The notes: generated by a model not told the origin, from the letters alone. A DNA stretch of 37,374 nt from Lachnospiraceae bacterium (GCA_029338735.1 JAQYAY010000025.1:1-37374), one strand, 5' to 3'. Positions 23,243-31,077 are shown, counted from the stretch's first letter. Program-made: numbers and translations.

Positions 23243-25567
23243 ATGGATATCAATGCATTAATTGCACAGGAACTAAATGTACAGAAGAGTCAGGTCGACG
23301 CTGCTGTCGGCCTTCTCGACGAAGGAAATACAATACCTTTTATCGCAAGATACAGAAAAGAAGTCACAGGCGGGCTCGATGACGACCAGCTGCGTGTGCT
23401 CGGCGAGAGACTCACATATCTGAGAAGTCTCGATGAGAGAAAGCAGACGGTCCTGAAGACCATAGAAGAGGCCGGAGCGCTCACTGTTGAGATCCAGAGA
23501 AAAATCGACATCGCCCAGACTCTCGCTGAGGTCGAGGATATTTACAGGCCGTATAAGCCTAAGAGAAGAACCCGCGCCACCATTGCAAAGGAAAAAGGAC
23601 TGGCGCCACTGGCAGAAACCATCAAGGCACAGGAGCTCGCCACTTCTCTTACTGAGGAAGCGGAAAAATATGTCGATCCGGAGAATGATGTCCATGTGCC
23701 TGAAGATGCGATCAATGGCGCCTGCGACATCATCGCCGAGGAGATCTCCGACAATGCTGACTACAGGAGCTGGATCCGTGATATCACGAAGAGGCAGGGA
23801 ATGATCGCCTCGACTCAGAAGAAGGAAAATACGCCGTCTGTCTACGAGATGTATTATGACTATTCCGAGAAGGTCACGACCATTCCTGGCCACAGAATAC
23901 TCGCCATGAACCGTGGTGAAAAAGAAGACTATCTGAATATAAAAATCACCGCTCCTGAAGAGGATATCGTCAGGTACCTGGACAAGCAGATCATCACTAA
24001 GGATAATCCGAATACTACCCCTGCCCTTCAGAATGCTGCACAGGACGCATATACACGGCTCATCGCTCCGTCAATCGAACGCGAGATCAGAAGCGATCTG
24101 ACAGAAATGGCTGAGGATGGCGCTATCAAGGTATTTGCCGCCAATCTCCGTCAGCTGCTCCTCGCACCTCCAATTGCCGGAAAGACTGTTCTCGGCTGGG
24201 ACCCGGGATATGTCCACGGCTGCAAGCTCGCAGTCTGCGATCCTACCGGCAAGATCCTCACAACCGATATGGTCTTCCCATTCAAGCCAAAGAACGATGT
24301 CAACGGTACGAAGAAAAGGGTTCTCTCACTTATTGAGAAATACAGCATTGACCTGATCGCTCTCGGAAACGGGACTGCATCCCGTGAATCCGAAATGCTC
24401 GTAGCTGATATCATAAAAGAAGCCTCACGTCCAGTACAGTATGTAATCGTAAATGAGGCCGGAGCATCCGTATATTCTGCAAGTGAGCTAGCCGCGAAGG
24501 AACTGCCTGATCTCGATGTAGAAGGACGTGGAGCCGCATCGATGGCACGCCGTCTCATCGACCCGCTCTCAGAGCTCGTAAAGATCGACCCGAAGGCCAT
24601 CGGTGTAGGCCAGTACCAGCATGATATGAACCAGAAGAAGCTCTCAGAAGCCCTGACCGGTGTCGTGGAATCCGTAGTAAACTCCGTCGGGGTCGATGTA
24701 AATACAGCCTCCGCTCCGCTTCTGTCATATGTTGCCGGCATTACAAAGACTGTAGCTAACAACATTCTCACATATCGCGAGGAAAACGGCAGTTTTACAG
24801 AGAGAAAAGAACTCTTAAAGGTAAAAGGGCTCGGACCTAAGGCCTATGAGCAGTGTGCCGGATTCCTTCGTATCCGTAACGGAAAAGAGCCTCTCGATAA
24901 TACCGGAGTACATCCGGAAAGCTATGACAAAACCCGTGAACTGCTTGGGTTGCTCGGATATACTGAGGATGACCTTCGTAACGGTTCTCTTTCAGATATT
25001 GAAAAAAAGGCCGGTTCTGTGGACGCGATTGCCAGGAAGCTGGATATCGGAGTCCCTACTCTGACAGATATCATTAAAGAGCTGAAGAAGCCTGGCCGTG
25101 ACCCGCGTGAAGAGATGCCTCTTCCGGTTCTCCGCAGCGATGTCCTGTCAATGGACGATCTGCAACCAGGCATGAAGCTCAAAGGAACAGTAAGAAATAT
25201 TGTCGATTTCGGTGCATTTGTGGATATAGGTGTCCATGAGGACGGACTCGTTCATATCTCACAGATCTCCGACCGCCATATCAACCACCCTCTGGATGTC
25301 CTGAGTGTCGGTGATATCGTAGATGTAACTGTACTTGATGTAGATAAGGAAAAAGGACGTATCTCCCTTACCATGAGAGAAGACGGCCGTTCTTCCGATC
25401 ATCACGAGAAAAAGCCATCAGACAATAACAATAACAACCATCGTGGCAGCAATCAGAAGAAAGGCACCCGCCCATCAAATAATAAGAATCGTAACGACAG
25501 GAAATCTCATGACAAGAAAGGCTTCGGCACAGACCTCGGAAGCCTGCTCTCCGGAATCAAACTGTAA
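23243..25567 (+). CDS. tex: Tex family RNA-binding transcription accessory protein
   Basis: A 774-residue homologue of Tex, a nucleic-acid-binding protein related to the core of eukaryotic Spt6. GAGGG 7 nt before the ATG at 23243 decides the start. In order: helical N-terminal domain (MDINALIAQELN, IPFIARYRKE), a YqgF/RNase H-like domain (about 314-430; TVLGWDPGYVHGCKLAV), helix-hairpin-helix motifs (about 495-553; LLKVKGLGPKAYEQCAGF) and an S1 domain (about 640-715; DFGAFVDIGVHEDGLVHIS). An Asn/Lys/His-rich tail of about 40 residues follows and ends with GFGTDLGSLLSGIKL. A degenerate REP unit begins at the base after the stop. Confidence 0.97.
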   Translation: MDINALIAQELNVQKSQVDAAVGLLDEGNTIPFIARYRKEVTGGLDDDQLRVLGERLTYLRSLDERKQTVLKTIEEAGALTVEIQRKIDIAQTLAEVEDIYRPYKPKRRTRATIAKEKGLAPLAETIKAQELATSLTEEAEKYVDPENDVHVPEDAINGACDIIAEEISDNADYRSWIRDITKRQGMIASTQKKENTPSVYEMYYDYSEKVTTIPGHRILAMNRGEKEDYLNIKITAPEEDIVRYLDKQIITKDNPNTTPALQNAAQDAYTRLIAPSIEREIRSDLTEMAEDGAIKVFAANLRQLLLAPPIAGKTVLGWDPGYVHGCKLAVCDPTGKILTTDMVFPFKPKNDVNGTKKRVLSLIEKYSIDLIALGNGTASRESEMLVADIIKEASRPVQYVIVNEAGASVYSASELAAKELPDLDVEGRGAASMARRLIDPLSELVKIDPKAIGVGQYQHDMNQKKLSEALTGVVESVVNSVGVDVNTASAPLLSYVAGITKTVANNILTYREENGSFTERKELLKVKGLGPKAYEQCAGFLRIRNGKEPLDNTGVHPESYDKTRELLGLLGYTEDDLRNGSLSDIEKKAGSVDAIARKLDIGVPTLTDIIKELKKPGRDPREEMPLPVLRSDVLSMDDLQPGMKLKGTVRNIVDFGAFVDIGVHEDGLVHISQISDRHINHPLDVLSVGDIVDVTVLDVDKEKGRISLTMREDGRSSDHHEKKPSDNNNNNHRGSNQKKGTRPSNNKNRNDRKSHDKKGFGTDLGSLLSGIKL

Positions 25568-25603
25568 GACAAGGGTGGAGGGGACAGGGGGACGGTTCTC
25601 CGT
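25568..25603 (+). repeat. REP-like unit, locus 3, degenerate
   Basis: The unit starts at the base after the tex stop codon and ends 5 nt before the stop of the convergent DUF2752 gene. One T of the right arm is missing, leaving GACGG-TTCT-CCGTC as a compact hairpin. Confidence 0.75.
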
Positions 25604-25607
25604 CTGA

Positions 25608-25940
25608 TTATGGCAGCGGGTCGATTCCGCCTCCCAGGAGTATAATATTTTTAAAAATACAATTCGCTGCTATTACTATCAGCGCACCCCAGAGGGGCCA
25701 GGTCCGAAAGCCTGGTCCCTTTTGAGTTGCGGGATATTTTTTCAAAAAGACTGCTCTCTTCACACCTGAATAAACATAATAGACAAGCATGAAAACCATG
25801 TATATTACGAACGGGTGATACCATAGCGACAGCAGCGGATGTCCGTGGATCAGATACAGGAACGCACGGGTTCCGCCGCAGCCGGGGCAGTACAGGCCTG
25901 TCACCTTATGAAAGAGGCAGGCCGGAAAGAAGAGTCTCAT
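25608..25940 (-). CDS. DUF2752 family small membrane protein
   Basis: A 110-residue integral membrane protein with the DUF2752 signature LYCPGCGGTRA (Cys18 and Cys21) followed by two hydrophobic segments (about 45-65 and 82-100). The function of the family is unknown to me; the CPxC motif suggests metal or redox chemistry at the membrane. Its ATG overlaps the cyclophilin stop codon (ATGA), so it is translated in the same transcript. A hairpin within its coding region is complementary only as plus-strand RNA and may terminate tex transcripts. Confidence 0.85.
   Translation of the reverse strand: MRLFFPACLFHKVTGLYCPGCGGTRAFLYLIHGHPLLSLWYHPFVIYMVFMLVYYVYSGVKRAVFLKKYPATQKGPGFRTWPLWGALIVIAANCIFKNIILLGGGIDPLP
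25694..25723 (+). terminator. Possible plus-strand terminator embedded in the DUF2752 coding region
   Basis: GGGGCCAGG (25694-25702) pairs with CCTGGTCCC (25711-25719) around an 8-nt loop, followed by TTTT. All nine pairs form in plus-strand RNA (one G-U), whereas the minus-strand RNA has an A/C mismatch. It would stop transcripts from tex that pass the REP unit. Confidence 0.5.
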
Positions 25941-26461
25941 GCCTCTTCAGGCTCCGGATATTTTTCTCCGAAAGTCTCAACAGTCACTTCTTCCATAACC
26001 TGCGGGGTAGTCGGCTTATCAGACCAGTCAGTCTCGGTCTCGGCGATCTTGTTGACTACGTCCATGCCTTCGATAATTTTTCCAAAAGCTGCATACTGGC
26101 CGTCGAGATGCGGTGCATCCTTATGCATGATGAAAAACTGGCTGCCGGCTGAATCCGGATCCATGGTGCGGGCCATTGAGAGTACGCCCGCAGTGTGCTT
26201 CAGATCATTCTGGAAACCATTGGCTGAAAACTCGCCCCTGATAGAATATCCTGGGCCGCCTGTGCCGTTTCCATCCGGATCTCCACCCTGAATCATGAAG
26301 CCGTTGATGACTCTGTGGAATCCGACTCCGTCATAGAAGCCATGATTGATGAGGCTGATAAAATTATTTACTGTGTTCGGTGCGATGTCCGGATACAGCT
26401 CTGCCTTCATCACGCTGCCATCCTGCATCCTGATTGTAACTATAGGATTTTTCTTTGCCAT
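25937..26461 (-). CDS. Cyclophilin-type peptidyl-prolyl cis-trans isomerase
   Basis: A 174-residue cytoplasmic cyclophilin (no signal peptide) that speeds proline isomerisation in folding proteins. The core motif FHRVINGFMIQGGD carries the catalytic arginine (Arg50), and AGSQFFIM, GQYAAFGKIIEGMDVV complete the active site. AAAGGA precedes the ATG at normal spacing. It is followed by the overlapping DUF2752 gene. The 172-nt region upstream has an imperfect 20-bp inverted repeat but no convincing promoter. Confidence 0.96.
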   Translation of the reverse strand: MAKKNPIVTIRMQDGSVMKAELYPDIAPNTVNNFISLINHGFYDGVGFHRVINGFMIQGGDPDGNGTGGPGYSIRGEFSANGFQNDLKHTAGVLSMARTMDPDSAGSQFFIMHKDAPHLDGQYAAFGKIIEGMDVVNKIAETETDWSDKPTTPQVMEEVTVETFGEKYPEPEEA

Positions 26462-26507
26462 TATTTTTTCCTTTCCAAAAAATAAACTATTTGCTCATAA
26501 TACGAAA

Positions 26508-26554
26508 GTCGGGACAGATTACTTTTCAATTCAGAAAAGTGAACCCATCCCAAC
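26508..26554. repeat. Imperfect inverted repeat upstream of the cyclophilin gene
   Basis: Arms 26508-26527 and 26534-26554 pair over most of about 20 bp, best at the tip (ACTTTTC with GAAAAGT) and base (GTCGGGA with TCCCAAC), around a 6-nt loop. A second small palindrome (CATGAT, 5 nt, ATCATG) follows at 26565-26581. The role is unknown; a 5' leader structure or an operator is possible. Confidence 0.5.
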
Positions 26555-26633
26555 TTACTCTTCTCATGATTCGTGATCATGCTCAAACATATAACAATTA
26601 TCACATGACTGTATCAATTTTGATTGCCTTACA

Positions 26634-27461
26634 TTAAAAATCTGTAAAGTTCTTATCAGTCTTTCCGTCGATCTTCAGGAATGCGCCCATGCCTTCCTTC
26701 TTGTCGTGTGTATCATTTACGACGCCGAAGAGATTAGCCTCGAGCTCTACTGCATTCTTGATGTCCATATCATAACCGTTGTTGATTGCTGCCTTGGCAA
26801 CAGAAACTGCATATGAAGCATTTGCCTCAATTGTCTCAGCCAGCTTCTTGCATGTAGGCATCAGCTCTTCCTTCGGTACTACATGATTGACAAGACCGAT
26901 TCTGTATGCCTCGTCTGCCTTGATATTCTGAGCTGTGAAGATGAGCTCCTTGGCTCTTCCCATTCCTACAAGTCTTGCAAGTCTCTGTGTTCCGCCGAAA
27001 CCAGGGATGATTCCGAGTCCGCACTCAGGCTGTCCGAATATAGCGTTCTCTGATGCGATTCTGATGTCACATGCCATTGAAATCTCACAGCCACCGCCAA
27101 GAGCGAAACCATTTACAGCTGCGATAGTTACCTGACGCATGTTCTGAAGCTTGAAGAAAGGAACTGATGCCTTCATTCCAAACTTTCTTGCTGATGGAGC
27201 ATCAAATCCATACATCTCAGAGATGTCTGCGCCTGCAACGAATGAACGATAAGGATCATCTGCACCGAGCTTCTTGTTGAAGCAAGGGCCGCCTGTAAGG
27301 ATGAGCACCTTGATATCATCATTTGCCTCGATCTCGGTCAGTGCATCATTCAGCTCGTCGATTGTCTCTGAATTCAGGGCATTGAGAGCCTTTGGTCTGC
27401 AGATAGAAAGTACTGCTGTAGCGCCATCCTGTTCGATTTTCAGATTCTTGTAATCAGCCAT
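26634..27461 (-). CDS. Enoyl-CoA hydratase / 3-hydroxybutyryl-CoA dehydratase family (crotonase)
   Basis: A 275-residue crotonase-fold enzyme that hydrates or dehydrates short-chain acyl-CoAs, as in the butyrate pathway. The oxyanion-hole segments FVAGADISEM and AAVNGFALGGGCEISMACD and both catalytic glutamates (Glu126 in GGGCE, Glu146 in GQPECGLG) are present. Compared with typical crotonases there is an extra loop of about 10 residues at 59-71 (PCFNKKLGADDPY). GGAGG lies 6 nt before the ATG. The usual neighbours (bcd, etfAB, hbd) are absent, so it is a stand-alone gene. It has a near-consensus promoter, but its leader consists of a REP-like inverted pair, which could attenuate expression. 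Confidence 0.92.
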   Translation of the reverse strand: MADYKNLKIEQDGATAVLSICRPKALNALNSETIDELNDALTEIEANDDIKVLILTGGPCFNKKLGADDPYRSFVAGADISEMYGFDAPSARKFGMKASVPFFKLQNMRQVTIAAVNGFALGGGCEISMACDIRIASENAIFGQPECGLGIIPGFGGTQRLARLVGMGRAKELIFTAQNIKADEAYRIGLVNHVVPKEELMPTCKKLAETIEANASYAVSVAKAAINNGYDMDIKNAVELEANLFGVVNDTHDKKEGMGAFLKIDGKTDKNFTDF

Positions 27462-27474
27462 TTTGTCCTCCGCA

Positions 27475-27549
27475 AGACAAGGGGACGGTTCTCCTGTCCT
27501 TTTGATTAAAATATTTTAGATAAAAAGACAGGAGAACCGTCCCCCTGTC
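27475..27549. repeat. REP-like inverted pair, locus 4, in the crotonase leader
   Basis: Units at 27475-27498 and 27527-27549 are inverted copies of the same palindrome as at 4489-4573, separated by a 28-nt AT-rich spacer similar to that locus. On the minus strand the first unit begins right at the predicted transcript start and is followed by five T. Confidence 0.85.
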
Positions 27550-27556
27550 TTTTTCA

Positions 27557-27585
27557 ATGATACAAGTTTGTTAAAAAATTGTCAA
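27557..27585 (-). promoter_or_regulatory. Near-consensus promoter for the crotonase gene
   Basis: TTGACA (27580-27585), 17-nt spacer, TATCAT (27557-27562) on the minus strand, starting only 2 nt after the stop codon of the glycosyltransferase gene. The start site would be near 27550, at the edge of the REP pair. Confidence 0.85.
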
Positions 27586-27587
27586 CA

Positions 27588-28604
27588 CTAATTGAACCCT
27601 ATAAATTTCTGTGCGAGGTGATAGAAAAAGACGCCAAGCTTACGGCCCGGCCTGCCTTTGAAACGCATCGCAAATCCAAGGACTCCATAGCGCAGGTGAT
27701 GATAGGTGCGGGCATCATGATGATAGATGTACTCCCAGAGATCATCGACCTTCTTGTAATTCTCGGGATTATTGGAAAGATAACCTATCGACGTAGATAC
27801 TACCGTCACTGACTCGAGATATGACAGCAGATATTTTCTCAGATGCGGCTCTTCAACCTGCCACGGATCCACAGAATCGATCATCAGATAGTTCACCCGC
27901 AGCTGCTGGTCTATACGTTTGATCATCGTCTGCTCTGCGACAGACTGACCCTCGCGGCCGATATAATAGCGGTAGAAGCTCACGTTCTGATAATAAATAG
28001 TCTTCACATGGATCAGCGGTATATACACATAGAGATTGTCCACATAGAAAGTGTGCTTCGGAAGCTCCAGTCCGCAGTCGCGCAGCAGCTGCGTCCTGTA
28101 GATCACGGAATGCATCAGGATCGAAAATCCCTTGATATTACGCTTCATTCCGTCCCAGCCTATGATCTCATCTTCTGGGAAAAGTGGTGACAACAGCATC
28201 CTTCTCTCGTGTCCTGTGGATAATTTTTCATAGACAAAATTCGACAGATGCATGTCGACCGGATGCTCCATTTTTGCAAACTCGCGAAGCTTGTCAAGAA
28301 TCTCCATATAAGCCTCACGGTCTACCCAGTCATCAGAATCCACTACCTTGAAATACAGGCCCGTTGCCTCGCGGATACCGGTATTCACTGCAGCTCCGTG
28401 CCCACCATTTTCCTGATGGATAGCCCTGACTATAGACGGATATGCCTGCTGGTATGCGTCAGCGAGTTCACCTGTCCTGTCAGTCGAACCGTCATCTACT
28501 ATAATGATCTCGATGTCATCGCCACCCGGAAGCAGCGAATCAACGCATTTTCTCATGAATGTGTACGAATTATAACACGGTACACAGAAGGTCAGAATTT
28601 TCAT
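27588..28604 (-). CDS. Family 2 glycosyltransferase
   Basis: A 338-residue GT-A fold enzyme that transfers a sugar from a nucleotide donor to a surface glycan or lipid. The N-terminal domain shows the family pattern: FCVPCYNSYTFMRKC, IEIIIVDDGSTDRTGE, QENGGHGAAVNTGI and the metal-binding VVDSDDW (Asp89-Ser-Asp). The C-terminal about 150 residues are a mixed region without predicted membrane helices. It starts 8 nt downstream of corA, with AGGAAA as ribosome site, so it is probably read from the corA transcript. Donor and acceptor are not identifiable. Confidence 0.9.
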   Translation of the reverse strand: MKILTFCVPCYNSYTFMRKCVDSLLPGGDDIEIIIVDDGSTDRTGELADAYQQAYPSIVRAIHQENGGHGAAVNTGIREATGLYFKVVDSDDWVDREAYMEILDKLREFAKMEHPVDMHLSNFVYEKLSTGHERRMLLSPLFPEDEIIGWDGMKRNIKGFSILMHSVIYRTQLLRDCGLELPKHTFYVDNLYVYIPLIHVKTIYYQNVSFYRYYIGREGQSVAEQTMIKRIDQQLRVNYLMIDSVDPWQVEEPHLRKYLLSYLESVTVVSTSIGYLSNNPENYKKVDDLWEYIYHHDARTYHHLRYGVLGFAMRFKGRPGRKLGVFFYHLAQKFIGFN

Positions 28605-28612
28605 ACTTTTTC

Positions 28613-29557
28613 CTACAGCATCTTTCTCTTATGCAGCACTATTGCCGTGAACACGCTTATGATCAGCGTCGCGACACAGAGTATCGCAAACCCGAACGGC
28701 GTATGCGACAGCGGCATCCATCTGGAATCCACATTCATGCCCCAGAGGCCGCCGATAATCGTCGGAACCGAGAGCACGATCGTAACTGCCGCCAGATACT
28801 TCATGGCATTGTTCAGGCGGTTGTTGATAAGTGTACTCATCAGGTCGCGTGTTCCGTTGATGATATCACGGTAAATGGATGTCATCTCGATTGCCTGCTT
28901 CGTCTCGACTATTACATCCTCGAGTATCTCTTCATCATCATCGTAATGCCTGAGCCTCGAATATCTCGTGAGCCTCTCTACAACCAGGTTGTTGGCCCTG
29001 AGCGAAGTGGCAAAATATACGAGGTTCGACTCCAGCTCATGCAGGTCGATAAGATCCGAATCCTCGGTATTTTTTTCATTCATCCTCTCCTCAATCTCTG
29101 TACGCTGTCTGTCTATCGTACGCAGAAGCGACTGGTAGACCATACTCGAATTGTAGAGAATCTGATAGGTAAATCTCATCTGCTTTTTCGTGGAAAACTC
29201 TTTGACCCGGTGATCTATGAATGACCTGAGTACCGATGTCTCCTCGTTGCAGACTGTGATGATCACATCATCCCGCAACAGGATGCCCAGCGGGATTGTG
29301 GTATATGTATGACGGTTATTTCTCTCTTCAGCCGTCGGGATGTCGATCAGGATCAGTGTGTAGTCATCCTCTACACTGATTCGTGAACTCTCTTCTTCAT
29401 CAAGAGCAGCCCGCACGTCTGTGAGGTCCATATAGTAGTCGTCTGCTATCTGCTCGCACTCGTCTGCCGACGGGGCCGTGAGCTTGATCCAGCAGCCCGG
29501 CTCGTATTTTTCTGTTTCATGTATTACACCATCATCTGTTCTGTAAATATCCAGCAT
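28613..29557 (-). CDS. corA: CorA-family magnesium/divalent cation transporter
   Basis: A 314-residue CorA-type channel. A large cytoplasmic alpha/beta and long-helix domain leads to two C-terminal transmembrane helices with the signature GMN (273-275, in LWGMNVDSRW) and a basic tail HKRKML. The ATG at 29557 is chosen because GGAGG (29567-29571) lies 9 nt upstream; two earlier in-frame ATGs at 29584 and 29578 have no ribosome site. A 29-codon ORF (29532-29621) with its own good ribosome site overlaps the corA start in another frame and may control its translation. Mg2+ is the likely ion by family. Confidence 0.93.
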   Translation of the reverse strand: MLDIYRTDDGVIHETEKYEPGCWIKLTAPSADECEQIADDYYMDLTDVRAALDEEESSRISVEDDYTLILIDIPTAEERNNRHTYTTIPLGILLRDDVIITVCNEETSVLRSFIDHRVKEFSTKKQMRFTYQILYNSSMVYQSLLRTIDRQRTEIEERMNEKNTEDSDLIDLHELESNLVYFATSLRANNLVVERLTRYSRLRHYDDDEEILEDVIVETKQAIEMTSIYRDIINGTRDLMSTLINNRLNNAMKYLAAVTIVLSVPTIIGGLWGMNVDSRWMPLSHTPFGFAILCVATLIISVFTAIVLHKRKML

Positions 29558-29621
29558 GGTGACATTCCTCCATGTCATGCTCATCTATAGTTACCGCTCG
29601 ATAATGATTGTCTGATTCCAT
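29532..29621 (-). CDS. Upstream ORF/leader peptide overlapping corA (29 aa)
   Basis: ATG at 29621 preceded by GAGGTGA at good spacing opens a 29-residue frame (MESDNHYRAVTIDEHDMEEC, ending YLQNR) that stops at 29532-29534, inside codons 8-9 of corA. The corA ribosome site lies within it. Two cysteine/histidine-rich residues clusters (EECHH) are visible. Translation of this ORF would pass over the corA ribosome site, suggesting coupling or attenuation. No homology is recognised. Confidence 0.55.
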   Translation of the reverse strand: MESDNHYRAVTIDEHDMEECHHAGYLQNR

Positions 29622-29644
29622 GAAGTTGTCACCTCGCTTTCTTA

Positions 29645-29707
29645 CTAGTTCAGAGTTTCTGGTTCAGAGTTCTTAGCAAAAAACTCAGGACTTAGAACTA
29701 CGAACTT
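29645..29707 (-). repeat. Heptanucleotide tandem repeat, copy 4 (nine units)
   Basis: On the minus strand it begins with AAGTTCG and TAGTTCT within the last codons of the alcohol dehydrogenase and runs 63 nt to GAACTAG. The second half (GAACTCT, GAACCAG) is roughly the inverse complement of the first (GAGTT-type), so the copy can fold on itself. Confidence 0.7.
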
Positions 29708-30890
29708 GTCTCAAAATCTTTGCAAATTTCCTTCTGTCAAAAATAACCGGTACCGGATACAGCGGATTGACTTCCCTGTACGCCCAGGCTGCCAGCTTCG
29801 GGATATCCTTCTCATCAAAATCCAGATGCTTCGGAATTCCCATATCCTCATTCATATCTTCTATGGCTTTTATGAAGCCTGCTGCTCGCTCCTGTCTCGT
29901 GCCATCCTTTTCGATGTCACAGACCGATGCCAGCTTGGCCAGATCCGGCACTACTACCGATCCATATTCTCTTAAGACATACGGCATCACTACTGCATTG
30001 ATCATGCCATGCGCCAGATGCAGTGCTCCGCCAAGCGCATGTGCCAGCGCGTGAATATTGCCGACTCCACTTGCATTAAGTGCCGTTCCTGCTGTATACG
30101 ACGCGATCAGCATCTCTTCACGTGACTGCAGGTCCTCTCCATCTTCATATGCCTTCGGCAGCGCATCCATTATGCCCTCGACTGCATCCTCACAGTCCTC
30201 TGCCGTATCCTCGAGATGAAGCGGCGTATTCAGATATGCCTCGACTGCATGTGTCAGCGCATCCATTCCTGTATATGCTGTCTCATCCTGTGGCAGGCTG
30301 ATCAGCAGCGACGGATCCAGCACAGCCACATCCGGCATCAGGTGCGGATCATTGATTGCAAACTTCTGTCCTGTCGCATTGTCACTCAGCACTGCTATGC
30401 TCGTCGTCTCGGAGCCTGTCCCGGCTGTCGTTGGCACTGCTATAAAAAATGGTGTCTCATGTCTTACTTTCATGAGTCCTCGCATCTTCATCAGGTTCTT
30501 TCCTGGCCGTGCTATGCTGGCTGCCGCTCCCTTGGCCGCGTCTATTGCGCTGCCGCCGCCTATTGCTATGAAGGAGTCGCACTCATTCTTCCTGTATAAC
30601 TCTGCTATCTCCTCTGCCTGCTGCACCGTCGGATCACTTTTGACCCAGTGATATATGACATATCCTGTCTCTCTATCATTAATAAAGCTCTCGAAAAATG
30701 TGCTCTTTGAGACCTTCGGATCTGTCACTATAAGCGGTCTAACGACCTCATTCCTGTCCAACAGGTCCGGTATAGAAAAAAGGGAGTCCACCCCCTCTAT
30801 CTTCTCTGCCAGCTCGTCATTCGCATGATGCAGATGTCGTCCGGCGATCTTCTGATATAGTCTGCTTGTACATTCTAACGGAACGTCCAT
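29685..30890 (-). CDS. Iron-containing (group III) alcohol dehydrogenase family protein
   Basis: An NAD(P)-dependent oxidoreductase of about 401 residues. The nucleotide-binding GGGSAIDAAKG, the PTTAGTGSETTSIAV segment and the metal site histidines in MDALTHAVEAY, HALAHALGG and HLAHGMINAV are all present. The ATG at 30890 is preferred (AAAGG 6 nt upstream, and the predicted start site 39 nt upstream) over a GTG at 30926 without ribosome site. The last residues (VRSSKS) come from a heptanucleotide repeat. Substrate could be an alcohol, a diol or a semialdehyde; the sequence does not decide this. Confidence 0.92.
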   Translation of the reverse strand: MDVPLECTSRLYQKIAGRHLHHANDELAEKIEGVDSLFSIPDLLDRNEVVRPLIVTDPKVSKSTFFESFINDRETGYVIYHWVKSDPTVQQAEEIAELYRKNECDSFIAIGGGSAIDAAKGAAASIARPGKNLMKMRGLMKVRHETPFFIAVPTTAGTGSETTSIAVLSDNATGQKFAINDPHLMPDVAVLDPSLLISLPQDETAYTGMDALTHAVEAYLNTPLHLEDTAEDCEDAVEGIMDALPKAYEDGEDLQSREEMLIASYTAGTALNASGVGNIHALAHALGGALHLAHGMINAVVMPYVLREYGSVVVPDLAKLASVCDIEKDGTRQERAAGFIKAIEDMNEDMGIPKHLDFDEKDIPKLAAWAYREVNPLYPVPVIFDRRKFAKILRQVRSSKS

Positions 30891-30935
30891 AAATACCTTT
30901 CTTTGTCTGTCATTCGCGATTTGCACGCTTTTTCT

Positions 30936-30964
30936 ACTATACAGTAATTTTTAAAAAAAGTAAA
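30936..30964 (-). promoter_or_regulatory. Predicted promoter for the alcohol dehydrogenase
   Basis: TTTACT (30959-30964), 17 nt, TATAGT (30936-30941) on the minus strand; start site near 30929. Confidence 0.65.
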
Positions 30965-31000
30965 GTGCTGCAGACTTCCATCTATTACTCATTCACCAGC

Positions 31001-31063
31001 AAAAAGCACCACTTGTACCTGATCATTTCATGATTCATGAAATCACATAGTACAAATGGTGCT
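31001..31063 (-). terminator. Two-tier hairpin terminator after ptsI
   Basis: Outer arms at 31005-31018 and 31050-31063 pair over 13 of 14 positions (AGCACCA and TTGTAC blocks). Inside lies a second perfect hairpin, ATTTCATGA/TCATGAAAT at 31025-31043. On the minus strand five T follow. It closes the ptsI transcript. Confidence 0.85.
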
Positions 31064-31077
31064 ATTTTATCTAAATG

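Noticed and set aside
24151-24771. Open frame of about 200 codons opposite tex
   Set aside because: Serine/threonine-rich antisense translation of a conserved Tex core; no ribosome site.
29558-29584. Longer corA start at 29584
   Set aside because: No ribosome site precedes it, while GGAGG is well placed for the ATG at 29557.
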